Shown piece after piece: positions 17,803-25,777 of a stretch of 43,463 nt of DNA; positions within the stretch are counted from its first letter, which is position 1, and each line of letters begins with the position of its first letter. A program made the translations under genes and the position numbers. Below the pieces are notes generated by a model. That model did no database searches. It was not told the DNA's origin and saw nothing but the letters and a program-made list of their open reading frames with translations. This DNA is from Prolixibacteraceae bacterium. GTDB lineage: Bacteria > Bacteroidota > Bacteroidia > Bacteroidales > Prolixibacteraceae. The stretch is taken from NCBI GenBank assembly GCA_018648265.1, contig JABGRN010000042.1:1-43463 (forward strand). Direction: 5' to 3'.

Positions 17803-18807
17803 TTATAAACTACTCCTGACAATTAATTTCGATGGATTTCGAACCTTACCTGTTTTTTTATTTAAAACCATGTTTGCCAAAGTTTTTCCCATTTCCACAA
17901 AATCGGTTGAAATAGTTGTTATACCACCCTCCACAACTTCCTTTAACATTGTATCGTTAAAAGAAACGATTCCAAATTTAGTTCCTAATTTATAGTTATA
18001 AATATTAGCCAATTTAACTATTTCTACTAAATCGCGATCTGAAATAAGAAAAAAGGCGTCGTATAAACCGGGGCGAATTTCAGAAATCGATTTAACTACT
18101 TCATAATTAAACCCAAATTCGTCACAAAACCGTTCGAAACCAATAATCCTTTCCGTAGGTTCTTTACCTCCCGGATTTACAAAAACCAACCTTCGATACT
18201 TTTTTATCAGGTTAATACCTTCTTTTAAAGCATCGTAAAAATCAAGTTCAAAATGCTGATAAACTACCGGATAACTTGCCAAATCTGCTTTAAAACGGTC
18301 TAAAATATAAACTTTGTCATCCGGTAGTTTTGAAATTATATGATTTATATTGTCAAAAGTTGCCGGCATGATAATGTACGAAGTATATTTACCTATGCTA
18401 TCTAAAATCAGGTTTTTGAAAACTTTGTAATTAAAATGATGGAAATAAATTTCAATATTTGCTTTTCCTTTTAATGTATTAACAAGCGAATTATACAAAT
18501 CTTCTTTAAAGGCATTCAATTCATCAAATAAAATAAAAATTTTCTCTTCAAAAAAAATATCCGTTTTCTCGATATAATATCCTTTCCCGGGTTGGCTTAA
18601 AACTATTCCTTTCGCCTTTAACTCATTAAAAGCAAACATCACTGTATCCCGACTTAAACTAAATTCAGCACAAATCTGATTAATCGAAGGGATTTTATCT
18701 CCCTTTTTCAGTGCTTTGCGTTCAATTGAATGATAAATAGAATTTATTATTTGCCGGTATTTAGGCGTGGATGAATTAGTATCAATATGAATAATCTTTT
18801 TCGGCAT
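17803..18807 (-). CDS. GntR-type regulator with sugar-binding domain
   Basis: A 334-residue transcription factor. Residues about 15-80 form a GntR winged helix (KYRQIINSIYHSIE, SINQICAEFSLSRDTVMFAFNELKAKGIV, QPGKGYYIE). Residues about 88-330 are a LacI/GalR-like periplasmic-binding-protein domain (FGIVSFNDTMLKEVVEGGITTISTDFVEMGKTLANMVLN near the end). This architecture is common in Bacteroidota sugar regulators such as AraR-type proteins. Its position between galK and galM, and shared operator-like sequences at three promoters, make it the probable galactose-responsive regulator. It may autoregulate through the site at 18870-18882. Confidence 0.88.
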   Translation of the reverse strand: MPKKIIHIDTNSSTPKYRQIINSIYHSIERKALKKGDKIPSINQICAEFSLSRDTVMFAFNELKAKGIVLSQPGKGYYIEKTDIFFEEKIFILFDELNAFKEDLYNSLVNTLKGKANIEIYFHHFNYKVFKNLILDSIGKYTSYIIMPATFDNINHIISKLPDDKVYILDRFKADLASYPVVYQHFELDFYDALKEGINLIKKYRRLVFVNPGGKEPTERIIGFERFCDEFGFNYEVVKSISEIRPGLYDAFFLISDRDLVEIVKLANIYNYKLGTKFGIVSFNDTMLKEVVEGGITTISTDFVEMGKTLANMVLNKKTGKVRNPSKLIVRSSL

Positions 18808-18826
18808 TTAAATTATTAGGTTTTCA

Positions 18827-18882
18827 CAAAAATATACGAATCTCTTTAAAATAAACATGCTATACAACACTACCTGTACCTA
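18827..18882 (-). promoter_or_regulatory. gntR promoter and operator candidate
   Basis: TATTTTTG on the minus strand (18827-18834) fits TAnnTTTG and lies 20 bases before the regulator start. CTACCTGTACCTA at 18870-18882 differs by one base from the reverse complement of the galK operator core. It lies upstream of the -7 box, in the 294-base interval shared with the divergent galM. The remainder of the interval shows nothing else clear. Confidence 0.55.
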
Positions 18883-19066
18883 TCGGCTGGATAGTTCCAT
18901 TTTAGCATTTTTGCTTATTTACATAGTAAAATTTTTAGAAGCAAAACATTTGACTGAATAAAAACATGATCAATTTAATTTCTTAAAATCCAATTAAATA
19001 AAAACAATAACACAATTCTTAACACCCGTCAATTAGATAAAACCCCGGATATTTACCCGATCTTTT

Positions 19067-19074
19067 TACTTTTG
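19067..19074 (+). promoter_or_regulatory. galM -7 promoter box
   Basis: TACTTTTG exactly matches the Bacteroidota -7 consensus TAnnTTTG and lies 28 bases upstream of the galM ATG. No clear -33 TTG is present at the expected distance. Confidence 0.55.
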
Positions 19075-19101
19075 TATTGAATTCGTAAAAACTAAATTAT
19101 A

Positions 19102-20145
19102 ATGAAAATTGAATCAACTAATTTCGGGAAATTAACTGACGGAAGGGAAGTGAAACTTTTTTCACTCTCGAACAATAATTTGAAAATTAAAATTACCAAT
19201 TATGGTGCAATAATAACTTGCATTGAAATGCCCGATAAAAATGGTGTAATTGAGAATGTTGTTTGTGGATTTGAAAAACTGGAAAATTATATCAACGATG
19301 AATATTTGGGAAGTTATCCTTATTTTGGGGCAATTATTGGCAGGTTTGGAAACCGCATTGCAAAAGGAAATCTGGAAGTTGAAGGTCAAATTTACAACAT
19401 GGCAATTAACAATGGTCCAAACCATTTGCACGGCGGGTTGACCGGGTTCGACAAAAAATTATGGGATGTAGAAACATTTCAGGAAGAAGGTAAAGTAGGA
19501 ATTAAACTTACTTATTTAAGCCCGGACCTTGAAGAAAACTATCCGGGAAATTTAAAAGTCACCTGCATTTACACTCTTGACCCTGAAAGCAATTTGGGCA
19601 TTGAATATTTTGCTGAAACAGACAAAACAACAGTGGTAAATTTAACCAACCACTCCTATTTTAATCTCACCGCTGGCAAAGAAAATATATTAAACCACGA
19701 GCTGCAATTAACAGCCACAAAAATGACTGAAATGGTCGGGCAAATCCCAACAGGAAAAATAATTCCGGTTGAGAGAACAGCTTTCGATTTTAGTTCATTT
19801 AAAACTTTTAAAAAAGATATGGCTGGTTTACCAACTGGTTTCGACGATAATTTTGTACTTGATAACGAATCGGGAGAATTAAAATATGCCGGATGCCTGA
19901 AAGAAAATAAAAGTGGACGCAAAATTGAAATTTTCACTACCCAACCAGGAATGCAACTTTACACGGGATATTGGAACCCGGAATTAGTTATTGATGGCAA
20001 AAAGAAATTTGGAAGTTTCTCAGGCGTTGCTCTCGAAACCCAACATTATCCCGATTCGGTAAATCAACCAGCCTTTCCGACAACATTGTTAAAACCCGGT
20101 GAAAAATACAAGGAAAAAACGATTTACAAATTTATTACCGAATAA
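19102..20145 (+). CDS. galM: Aldose 1-epimerase (galactose mutarotase)
   Basis: A 347-residue enzyme interconverting alpha and beta anomers of galactose or glucose, feeding alpha-galactose to galactokinase. GalM motifs are visible: GRFGNRIAKG (75-84), NNGPNHLHGG with a conserved His (about 98-107), NLTNHSYFNL with the catalytic His (about 185-194), PTGFDDNF and a late ALETQHYPDS with the catalytic Glu. No signal peptide is seen, so it is cytoplasmic. It is transcribed divergently from the GntR regulator and galK, with its own -7 box. Confidence 0.95.
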   Translation: MKIESTNFGKLTDGREVKLFSLSNNNLKIKITNYGAIITCIEMPDKNGVIENVVCGFEKLENYINDEYLGSYPYFGAIIGRFGNRIAKGNLEVEGQIYNMAINNGPNHLHGGLTGFDKKLWDVETFQEEGKVGIKLTYLSPDLEENYPGNLKVTCIYTLDPESNLGIEYFAETDKTTVVNLTNHSYFNLTAGKENILNHELQLTATKMTEMVGQIPTGKIIPVERTAFDFSSFKTFKKDMAGLPTGFDDNFVLDNESGELKYAGCLKENKSGRKIEIFTTQPGMQLYTGYWNPELVIDGKKKFGSFSGVALETQHYPDSVNQPAFPTTLLKPGEKYKEKTIYKFITE

Positions 20146-20211
20146 AACCAAACTATCAAAATGACCGTTTTCAAGGCATTTTTTTCGGTATAAAGACTAA
20201 CATCTTTTTAT

Positions 20212-20385
20212 CCTGAACTATTCATAAATTTATCTATTCCGAAATCAAACTGCTTTGAATAAAGAGAATGCTCGATTCTCGATTCTCAAAATAGCTGAGG
20301 CTATTTCTGCGAGGCTCAACTCTGTGCTTCCCTTTATTCTGTGCATTTTGAATTCTCATAACGAAAAACTCATGAATAATTCAGG
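20212..20385. repeat. Foldback repeat with 14-bp inverted ends
   Basis: CCTGAACTATTCAT (20212-20225) and its near reverse complement ATGAATAATTCAGG (20372-20385) match at 13 of 14 positions and bound a 174-base unit without a gene. Inside, GAATAAAG near 20257 pairs with CTTTATTC near 20334, and GATTCTC is repeated in tandem. It lies between galM and the acyl-CoA synthetase, and its right edge touches that gene's promoter. It is probably a miniature repeat element of a Bacteroidota-wide type. Confidence 0.55.
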
Positions 20386-20401
20386 TTATATTAAAATTTC
20401 T

Positions 20402-20409
20402 TACTTTTG
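20402..20409 (+). promoter_or_regulatory. Acyl-CoA synthetase -7 promoter box
   Basis: TACTTTTG matches TAnnTTTG and lies 30 bases before the ATG at 20440. It overlaps the in-frame TTG at 20407, which argues against that codon as the start. Confidence 0.6.
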
Positions 20410-20439
20410 GTTAAACTAAAAAAATCCAATCAAATTATT

Positions 20440-22344
20440 ATGAAAACGATAATCGAACTTTTTGAAACAACAGTAGCCAATTACCCCGACAATATTTATT
20501 TATGGGAAAAGAAGAATGGAAAATATCAGGGGACAACGTATAAGGAAACACGCGAACAAGTTATAAAACTTGCTGCCGGTTTGGTTGAAATGGGTTTTAA
20601 AAAAGGAGACCGGGCCGGTTTAGTTGCCGATGGGAGAAACGATTGGATTATTAGCGAACTGGGCATGCTTTATGCCGGAGGGATTAACGTCCCGCTTTCA
20701 ATTCGGCTTGAAAACAACGAGTTGGCTTTTCGTTTAAACCACAGTGGCAGTTCATATATTTTTGTTTCGAAACAACATGCCCCAAGAATTGAGGCCATTA
20801 GAAATGAACTGCCCGAACTTAAAAAAGTAATATATATTGATGGAAAAGAAAATTTGGGTGAAAACGATTTTGATTATCAAAAAATCTTAAAAAATGGGGA
20901 GAAAAATTTAAAAACCAATGCTGAAAAATACGAAGCAATATGGGAAAATATCCAGCCAAACGATCTGGCAAATATTTCATATACTTCGGGTACCACAGCC
21001 GATCCTAAAGGGATTATGTTATCCCACTTGAACTATGCCGTAAACGTTGTCCAGTCCAACACTTTAATGGAGTTTCAAACCCATTGGAAAACCCTCGCTA
21101 TTTTACCATGGGACCATGCATTTGCCCACACAGCATGTTTGTATGTTTTTATGTACAAAGGCGCAAGTGTAGCTTCGGTTGAAATAGGGAAAACACCGCT
21201 GGAAACATTGAAAAATATTCCTAAAAATATTAAAGAGATTCAACCCTCGTTAATGATGAGCGTGCCTGCTTACTCAAAGGCATTCAGAAAAAACATTGAA
21301 AACGGAATTAGAAAAAAAGGGGAAACTCTGTACAAAATATTTCAGTTTGCCTTAAAAGTTGCTTATAAATATAATGGTTCAGGTTTCGACAAAGGAAAGG
21401 GTCTAAAAATATTTTTAAAGCCTCTTTTGTGGATTTTCGATAAAATTCTTTTCAAAAAAATCCGTGATGGTTTTGGTGGAAAAATTGAATTTTTTATTGG
21501 GGGCGGTGCTTTGCTCGATGTGGAATTACAGCGCTTCTTTTTTGCTATTGGAATGCCCGTTTGCCAAGGTTATGGGCTCACCGAAGCTTCTCCTGTAATC
21601 TCGTCAAACACACCAATCGATATTAAATTTGGTTCATCGGGCAAACTTGTAAAATATCTCGATTTAAAAATTCTTGACAATGATGGGAAAGAACTTCCAC
21701 AAGGTCAAAAAGGCGAGATTGTGGTAAAGGGCGACAATGTAATGCTAGGGTATTGGAATAACCCAACCGCAACAGCCGAAACAATTAAAGATGGTTGGTT
21801 ACATACCGGAGACATGGGTTTTACCGACAAAGACGGTTTCCTTTATGTACTTGGGAGATTTAAAAGTCTTTTAATTGGGAATGACGGTGAAAAATACAGT
21901 CCCGAAGGAATTGAAGAAGCCATGGTCGATCAATCCCCGTTTATTCAGCAAGCCATGTTATACAATAATCAAAACCCATACACTGTCGGAATGTTAGTTC
22001 CCGATATTGATGCAATAAACCGTGAACTTAAAAAGCGCGGAATAGAAAAAGGAACTATTGAAGGGGACAAAGAATCTCTAAATATTCTATTAAAAGAAGT
22101 CGGTGAATATAAAAAAGGAGGTAAATTCGGAGGAATGTTTCCTGAAAGATGGTTACCTGCAAGCACCGTGATTTTACCTGAGTCGTTTACCCAGGGAAAT
22201 GGGCTGTTGAATACAACAATGAAAATGGTCCGTGGAAAAATTAACGAATATTTTAGCAAAGAATTGAAATTTATTTATACACCTCAGGCTAAAAATATAG
22301 AAAATGAAATAAATTTTGAAGCCATTAAAAAATGGAATGCTTAA
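20440..22344 (+). CDS. Long-chain acyl-CoA synthetase (AMP-forming)
   Basis: The ATG at 20440 gives 634 residues; an in-frame TTG at 20407 lies inside the promoter box and was rejected. The enzyme activates a fatty acid as acyl-AMP and then acyl-CoA. Visible motifs are the P-loop-like YTSGTTADPKGIMLSH (about 182-197), QGYGLTEASPVI, GWLHTGDMGF, YVLGRFKSLLIGNDGEKYSPEGIE and the C-terminal NGLLNTTMKMVRGKI, with a Lys in the catalytic region. The insert around HWKTLAILPWDHAF and the length are typical of the FAA1-like long-chain group. No transmembrane segment is obvious; it is probably membrane-associated. The two sugar-nucleotide genes follow after 24 bases, but a -7 box at its stop codon suggests they can be transcribed separately. 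Confidence 0.92.
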   Translation: MKTIIELFETTVANYPDNIYLWEKKNGKYQGTTYKETREQVIKLAAGLVEMGFKKGDRAGLVADGRNDWIISELGMLYAGGINVPLSIRLENNELAFRLNHSGSSYIFVSKQHAPRIEAIRNELPELKKVIYIDGKENLGENDFDYQKILKNGEKNLKTNAEKYEAIWENIQPNDLANISYTSGTTADPKGIMLSHLNYAVNVVQSNTLMEFQTHWKTLAILPWDHAFAHTACLYVFMYKGASVASVEIGKTPLETLKNIPKNIKEIQPSLMMSVPAYSKAFRKNIENGIRKKGETLYKIFQFALKVAYKYNGSGFDKGKGLKIFLKPLLWIFDKILFKKIRDGFGGKIEFFIGGGALLDVELQRFFFAIGMPVCQGYGLTEASPVISSNTPIDIKFGSSGKLVKYLDLKILDNDGKELPQGQKGEIVVKGDNVMLGYWNNPTATAETIKDGWLHTGDMGFTDKDGFLYVLGRFKSLLIGNDGEKYSPEGIEEAMVDQSPFIQQAMLYNNQNPYTVGMLVPDIDAINRELKKRGIEKGTIEGDKESLNILLKEVGEYKKGGKFGGMFPERWLPASTVILPESFTQGNGLLNTTMKMVRGKINEYFSKELKFIYTPQAKNIENEINFEAIKKWNA

Positions 22345-22349
22345 CTTTG
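22342..22349 (+). promoter_or_regulatory. -7 promoter box of the GHMP kinase/galU pair
   Basis: TAACTTTG fits TAnnTTTG. It begins on the stop codon of the acyl-CoA synthetase gene and lies 20 bases before the kinase ATG, so the two downstream genes may have an internal promoter. Confidence 0.45.
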
Positions 22350-22368
22350 CAACTTTAATTTTCGAATT

Positions 22369-23370
22369 ATGATTATTGAAACCAGTTCATACCCCCGGGC
22401 AGCAGTTATCGGAAATCCATCGGATGGTTATTTTGGAAAAACCATTGCATTTGTTTTTTCCAACTTTATTGCCAAAGTAAAGATTTATCAAACACCTGAA
22501 CTGGAAATTAAACCGCAGCGTTTGGATGGCACCACCTTTAAAAATATGACGGGCTTAGTGGAAGATATCAATTTTGCCGGTTATTATGGAGGAATGAGGT
22601 TAATTAAGGGAATGATTAAAGTTTTTTATCAATATTGTATAAATAATAATATTTCTTTAGCATCTAAAAACTTCACAATACAATACACTTCCGATATTCC
22701 ATTAAGATTAGGACTTGCCGGTTCGAGCGCAATTCTTTCTGCCTGTTTAAAAGGCCTTTGTTTGTTTTATGAGATTTATATTGCTCCGGCAATTTTTGCA
22801 AACCTTGTGCTTTCTGTTGAAAATGATGAATTAGGCATTTCTGGCGGATTACAAGACCGGGTGGCACAAGCGTTTGAAAAGCCTGTTTTTATGAATTTTG
22901 ATAAAAAAATCATGAAAAAACAGGGATATGGAAATTACAGTGTATTGCAAACAGATAACTTTCCACTCTTTTATATTGCATTTCGGAAAAATCTTTCGGA
23001 AGGAACAGAAGTTCTTCATAATAATTTAAAAGCACGGTTTAATATTGGCGAAGAAAAAGTACTTCAGGCAATGAACCGATGGAGTGAAATAACGGAAGAA
23101 TTTAAAAAAGCCCTTCAAGAAAATGACCGCAAAAATATGCACAAGCTGATTGACGAAAATTTTGATCTTAGAAAAGAACTCATTTGCATTTCAAGCGGAA
23201 ATATTGAGATGGTTGATCTAGCCAGATCGGTTGGTGCAAGTGCAAAATTCACTGGCTCGGGAGGAGCAATAATTGGCACCTACGATAACGAATCGATGTA
23301 TAGCAAACTAAAAGATTTAATGAACAACCACGAAATAGAGGTAATAAAACCCAATATAGTTAATAATTAA
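22369..23370 (+). CDS. GHMP kinase, glucuronokinase type
   Basis: A 333-residue sugar kinase. Instead of the galactokinase motif, the N terminus reads GNPSDGYFGKTI (15-26), and it continues with YYGGMRLIKGMIKVFYQYC (72-90), the ATP-loop GLAGSSA (115-121), GLQDRVAQ (160-167) and KFTGSGGA (293-300). From memory these blocks closely resemble plant glucuronokinase, which makes glucuronate 1-phosphate from glucuronate; other sugar 1-kinases of the clade remain possible. The galU start follows after two bases. Kinase plus uridylyltransferase would form a two-step salvage route to UDP-glucuronate or a similar nucleotide sugar. Confidence 0.8.
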   Translation: MIIETSSYPRAAVIGNPSDGYFGKTIAFVFSNFIAKVKIYQTPELEIKPQRLDGTTFKNMTGLVEDINFAGYYGGMRLIKGMIKVFYQYCINNNISLASKNFTIQYTSDIPLRLGLAGSSAILSACLKGLCLFYEIYIAPAIFANLVLSVENDELGISGGLQDRVAQAFEKPVFMNFDKKIMKKQGYGNYSVLQTDNFPLFYIAFRKNLSEGTEVLHNNLKARFNIGEEKVLQAMNRWSEITEEFKKALQENDRKNMHKLIDENFDLRKELICISSGNIEMVDLARSVGASAKFTGSGGAIIGTYDNESMYSKLKDLMNNHEIEVIKPNIVNN

Positions 23371-23372
23371 AG

Positions 23373-24242
23373 ATGATAAGAAAAGCAGTTATTCCTGCGG
23401 CTGGTTATGGCACACGTTTTTTACCTGCCACTAAATCGCAGCCAAAAGAGATGATTCCGATTATAGACACCCCAGTCATACAATACGTTGTAGAAGAAGC
23501 CGTTGCAAGCGGCATTACCGATATTTTAATGATTATCGGAAAAGGTAAAAGAGCTATCGAAGAACATTTCGACAGAAGCCCAATTTTAGAAGAGTCACTT
23601 CTAAAAAAACAGAATTTAAAGATGCTCGATAAAATTCGTTCCATTTCGAATATGGCAAATATTCATTTTATTTGGCAAAAAGAGATGAATGGACTGGGCG
23701 ATGCTATATTACATGCAAAATATCATGTCGGAAACGAACCCTTTGTTATCCTCTTGGGAGACACTGTAGTTCGAAGCAACGATGGTCCGATTACAAAGCA
23801 ATTGATTGATGTTTACGAACAACATAAAAGTTCGGTAATTGCCCTGGAAGAGGTAAAACCAGAATTGGTACACCGATACGGAATTATTGACGGCAAAGCA
23901 ATTGCAAAGAATGTTTATAAAGCATCAGACTGGATTGAAAAACCATCTATAGAAGAAGCCCCATCGAATTTAGCAGTTGCCAGCCGTTATATTTTTACCC
24001 CCGAAATATTTGATTTCCTGGAAAAAACACTTCCCGGGAAAAACGATGAAATCCAACTAACCGATGCCATGCGCGAGATGGTAAAATATCATCCAATGTT
24101 TGGCATGAAATTCAAAGGAAAAAGGTACGATATTGGAAATAAAATGGGCTTTTTAAAAACCAACATTGAATTTGGACTAAAAGATCCGGAGATTGGCGAA
24201 TCGCTAAAAGTTTGGCTCAAGGAATTTGCAAAAAAACTCTGA
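23373..24242 (+). CDS. galU: UTP-glucose-1-phosphate uridylyltransferase
   Basis: A 289-residue nucleotidyltransferase of normal GalU length. The N terminus carries the nucleotide-binding signature GYGTRFLPATKSQPKEM (11-27), then IQYVVEEAVASGI, GKGKRAIEEHFD, LLGDTVV with the metal-binding Asp, and KGKRYDIGNKMGFLKTNIEF near the C terminus. It joins a sugar 1-phosphate to UTP, giving UDP-glucose and pyrophosphate. It lies two bases after the glucuronokinase-like gene, so it may also accept that kinase's product, although standard GalU prefers glucose 1-phosphate. Confidence 0.93.
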   Translation: MIRKAVIPAAGYGTRFLPATKSQPKEMIPIIDTPVIQYVVEEAVASGITDILMIIGKGKRAIEEHFDRSPILEESLLKKQNLKMLDKIRSISNMANIHFIWQKEMNGLGDAILHAKYHVGNEPFVILLGDTVVRSNDGPITKQLIDVYEQHKSSVIALEEVKPELVHRYGIIDGKAIAKNVYKASDWIEKPSIEEAPSNLAVASRYIFTPEIFDFLEKTLPGKNDEIQLTDAMREMVKYHPMFGMKFKGKRYDIGNKMGFLKTNIEFGLKDPEIGESLKVWLKEFAKKL

Positions 24243-24407
24243 AAAAATTAAAATACCAAGCAACTAAACCCAAAGTTCAAATAAATTCCAAATAATAATA
24301 TTCCAATTTTTAAACAAACAAAGTAACTTTAACGAAACTGATTTTTTATATTGTTTGAGATTTTTAAATTGAATTTTGTGGTTTATTTGAGATTTGATAA
24401 TTGCATT

Positions 24408-24440
24408 TTGAAATTTAATTACATAAATTTTATACTTTTG
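24408..24440 (+). promoter_or_regulatory. tmRNA promoter
   Basis: TTG (24408-24410), a 22-base spacer and TACTTTTG (24433-24440) match the Bacteroidota promoter consensus, 13 bases before the mature tmRNA 5' end. The rest of the galU-ssrA gap is low-complexity AT-rich sequence with partly inverted segments resembling CCAAAT/ATTTGG intergenic repeats. Confidence 0.7.
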
Positions 24441-24453
24441 CCACACTTTTATT

Positions 24454-24848
24454 GGGGCTGACTGGTTTTGACAGCGGGTAGAAGAGATGAGTAAGCATGC
24501 CGGGTTTTGATTGTTGACCTGTAAAAAATAATAATCACATTTATAATTGGCGAAAATAACTACGCTCTTGCTGCGTAACCGAATCAAGTAGGTTACACTT
24601 TATCCCGATGCCAGGCATTGGGACGGGACATCGCCCGGATGCTAATGCTTTGAAGCGGTCCGAATTTGCGGTGCAAGTAAATCGAAGCTAGTATAAGTGG
24701 TGCTCTGACACTCTTGCGAAAATAAAAGAGATAAGGTAAACATTGGTGGCCTCGATCCGGTGCTTACTCGAAAATTAAATCATGGCTAAACATGTAGAAA
24801 GCTTGTAACTTCCTCGTTTGGACGCGGGTTCGACTCCCGCCAGCTCCA
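24454..24848 (+). ncRNA. ssrA: Transfer-messenger RNA (tmRNA)
   Basis: A one-piece tmRNA of 395 nt. The 5' GGGGCTG pairs with 3' CAGCTCC (24841-24847, one G-U), followed by discriminator A. The tRNA-like T arm GGTTCGACTCC sits just before the 3' end and GACTGGTTTTGACAGC is the conserved 5' part. The tag reading frame begins at GGC 24549 and runs GENNYALAA then TAA (24576-24578), the Bacteroidota tag. The 3' CCA is not encoded. With SmpB it rescues stalled ribosomes and marks the nascent protein for proteolysis. Confidence 0.97.
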
Positions 24849-24875
24849 CACTTCTAAATTGCAATTAATTGATAG

Positions 24876-24900
24876 CGAATACTTTAACGGTATTCGTTTG
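24876..24900 (+). terminator. Likely tmRNA terminator
   Basis: CGAATAC (24876-24882) and GTATTCG (24890-24896) form a 7-bp stem with a 7-base loop followed by TTTG, 28 bases after the tmRNA 3' end. The T tract is short, so it is a moderate call. Confidence 0.5.
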
Positions 24901-24981
24901 TCATTTATAAAGTTCTTCGGATTCAGAAAGATTATTTTTTGCCATTTTAACACAATTTTAGAGGTTGCCAATACAAACAAA

Positions 24982-25272
24982 TTACATAGGTTGCAGGTCG
25001 AAATTAACCCTCGCACCCAATGCCAGGGCAATTTTATTTATGGTTGCCAAAGTAAGGTTAAATTTGCCGTTTTCAATTTTCGATATTTGCCCTTTTTCCA
25101 TGCCTGTTTTTTCTGCCAGTTCCGATTGTGTAAGATGTTTCTTTTTACGTAACTCTTTAAACTGAGATGCAAGTATATCGGCTTTTAATTCGTCTTCGAA
25201 CTCCATTCTGTTGGGTGTTCTTTGCTTGCCTATAAAACGGTTTAAGACGTCTTCATGCGATGTTGTTTTCAT
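24982..25272 (-). CDS. higA: HigA-type antitoxin, XRE helix-turn-helix
   Basis: A 96-residue protein with a Cro/CI helix-turn-helix in its C-terminal half: FKELRKKKHLTQSELAEKTGMEKGQISKIENGKFNLTLATINKIALAL (about 39-86). The N-terminal part (MKTTSHEDVLNRF, ELKADILASQ) resembles HigA antitoxins, which neutralise HigB and repress their own operon. Its ATG overlaps the toxin stop as ATGA (25269-25272), so toxin precedes antitoxin, the HigBA order. Confidence 0.87.
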   Translation of the reverse strand: MKTTSHEDVLNRFIGKQRTPNRMEFEDELKADILASQFKELRKKKHLTQSELAEKTGMEKGQISKIENGKFNLTLATINKIALALGARVNFDLQPM

Positions 25273-25667
25273 CTTTCAAAATATTTTATTCTTAATTGTT
25301 CTGCTTTTTCAATTTCCTTTTTTGGAGTTTTTTGTGTTTTCTTTTTTATTCCGTGTGTGCAAGCTATAAATGTGTTTTGCTGTTTATCCCAAAAGGCAAA
25401 AAGCCGATATTCGTTATTATTGTATTCCGCCCGGAATTCCCAAATATAACTGTTCTTTAATTTTTTAAATATACCGGTGTCGTTTATTACTCGTGTTTTC
25501 GAAATATAGTAAATAAGTTTTTCCGCTACGTTTGTTTTAATACTTTCTAAAAATTTAATTGCATCGGGCAAATATTTAATTTCAAATCGTTTTGATATGT
25601 GTTTACCTATGTAATCCCTTTTTAAATTCTGATAAATTACCCACACATAATTTGATTTGCCGGGCAT
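25269..25667 (-). CDS. higB: HigB/RelE-type toxin (phage Gp49-like family)
   Basis: The C-terminal 105 residues match the RelE/HigB Gp49-like toxins: FEIKYLPDAIKFLESI, GIFKKLKNSYIWEFRAEYNNNEYRLFAFWD, ACTHGIKKKTQKTPKKEIEKAEQLR. Such toxins are mRNA interferases acting at the ribosome. Start choice is uncertain. I use the ATG at 25667 (132 residues), which has AATATTTG just upstream; an ATG at 25733 would give 154 residues with an untypical hydrophobic leader. The family is usually about 110 residues and no ATG sits at that position. It is coupled to the antitoxin by a four-base overlap. Confidence 0.82.
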   Translation of the reverse strand: MPGKSNYVWVIYQNLKRDYIGKHISKRFEIKYLPDAIKFLESIKTNVAEKLIYYISKTRVINDTGIFKKLKNSYIWEFRAEYNNNEYRLFAFWDKQQNTFIACTHGIKKKTQKTPKKEIEKAEQLRIKYFER

Positions 25668-25777
25668 TAATTTTAAGAACAAATATTTCAGGATAAAAAT
25701 TAGTGAATTATAATTGTTAAATTTCACCGACATTAAGACATTTTTTAATCTTAAAGTTCACTTTATAAAACTAAATA

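Noticed and set aside
20407-20439. Upstream TTG start for the acyl-CoA synthetase
   Set aside because: The TTG lies inside the TACTTTTG promoter box; the ATG at 20440 gives the normal family N terminus.
24264-24587. 107-codon minus-strand frame over the tmRNA 5' half
   Set aside because: It overlaps the structurally certain tmRNA and its promoter, and the translation is low complexity.
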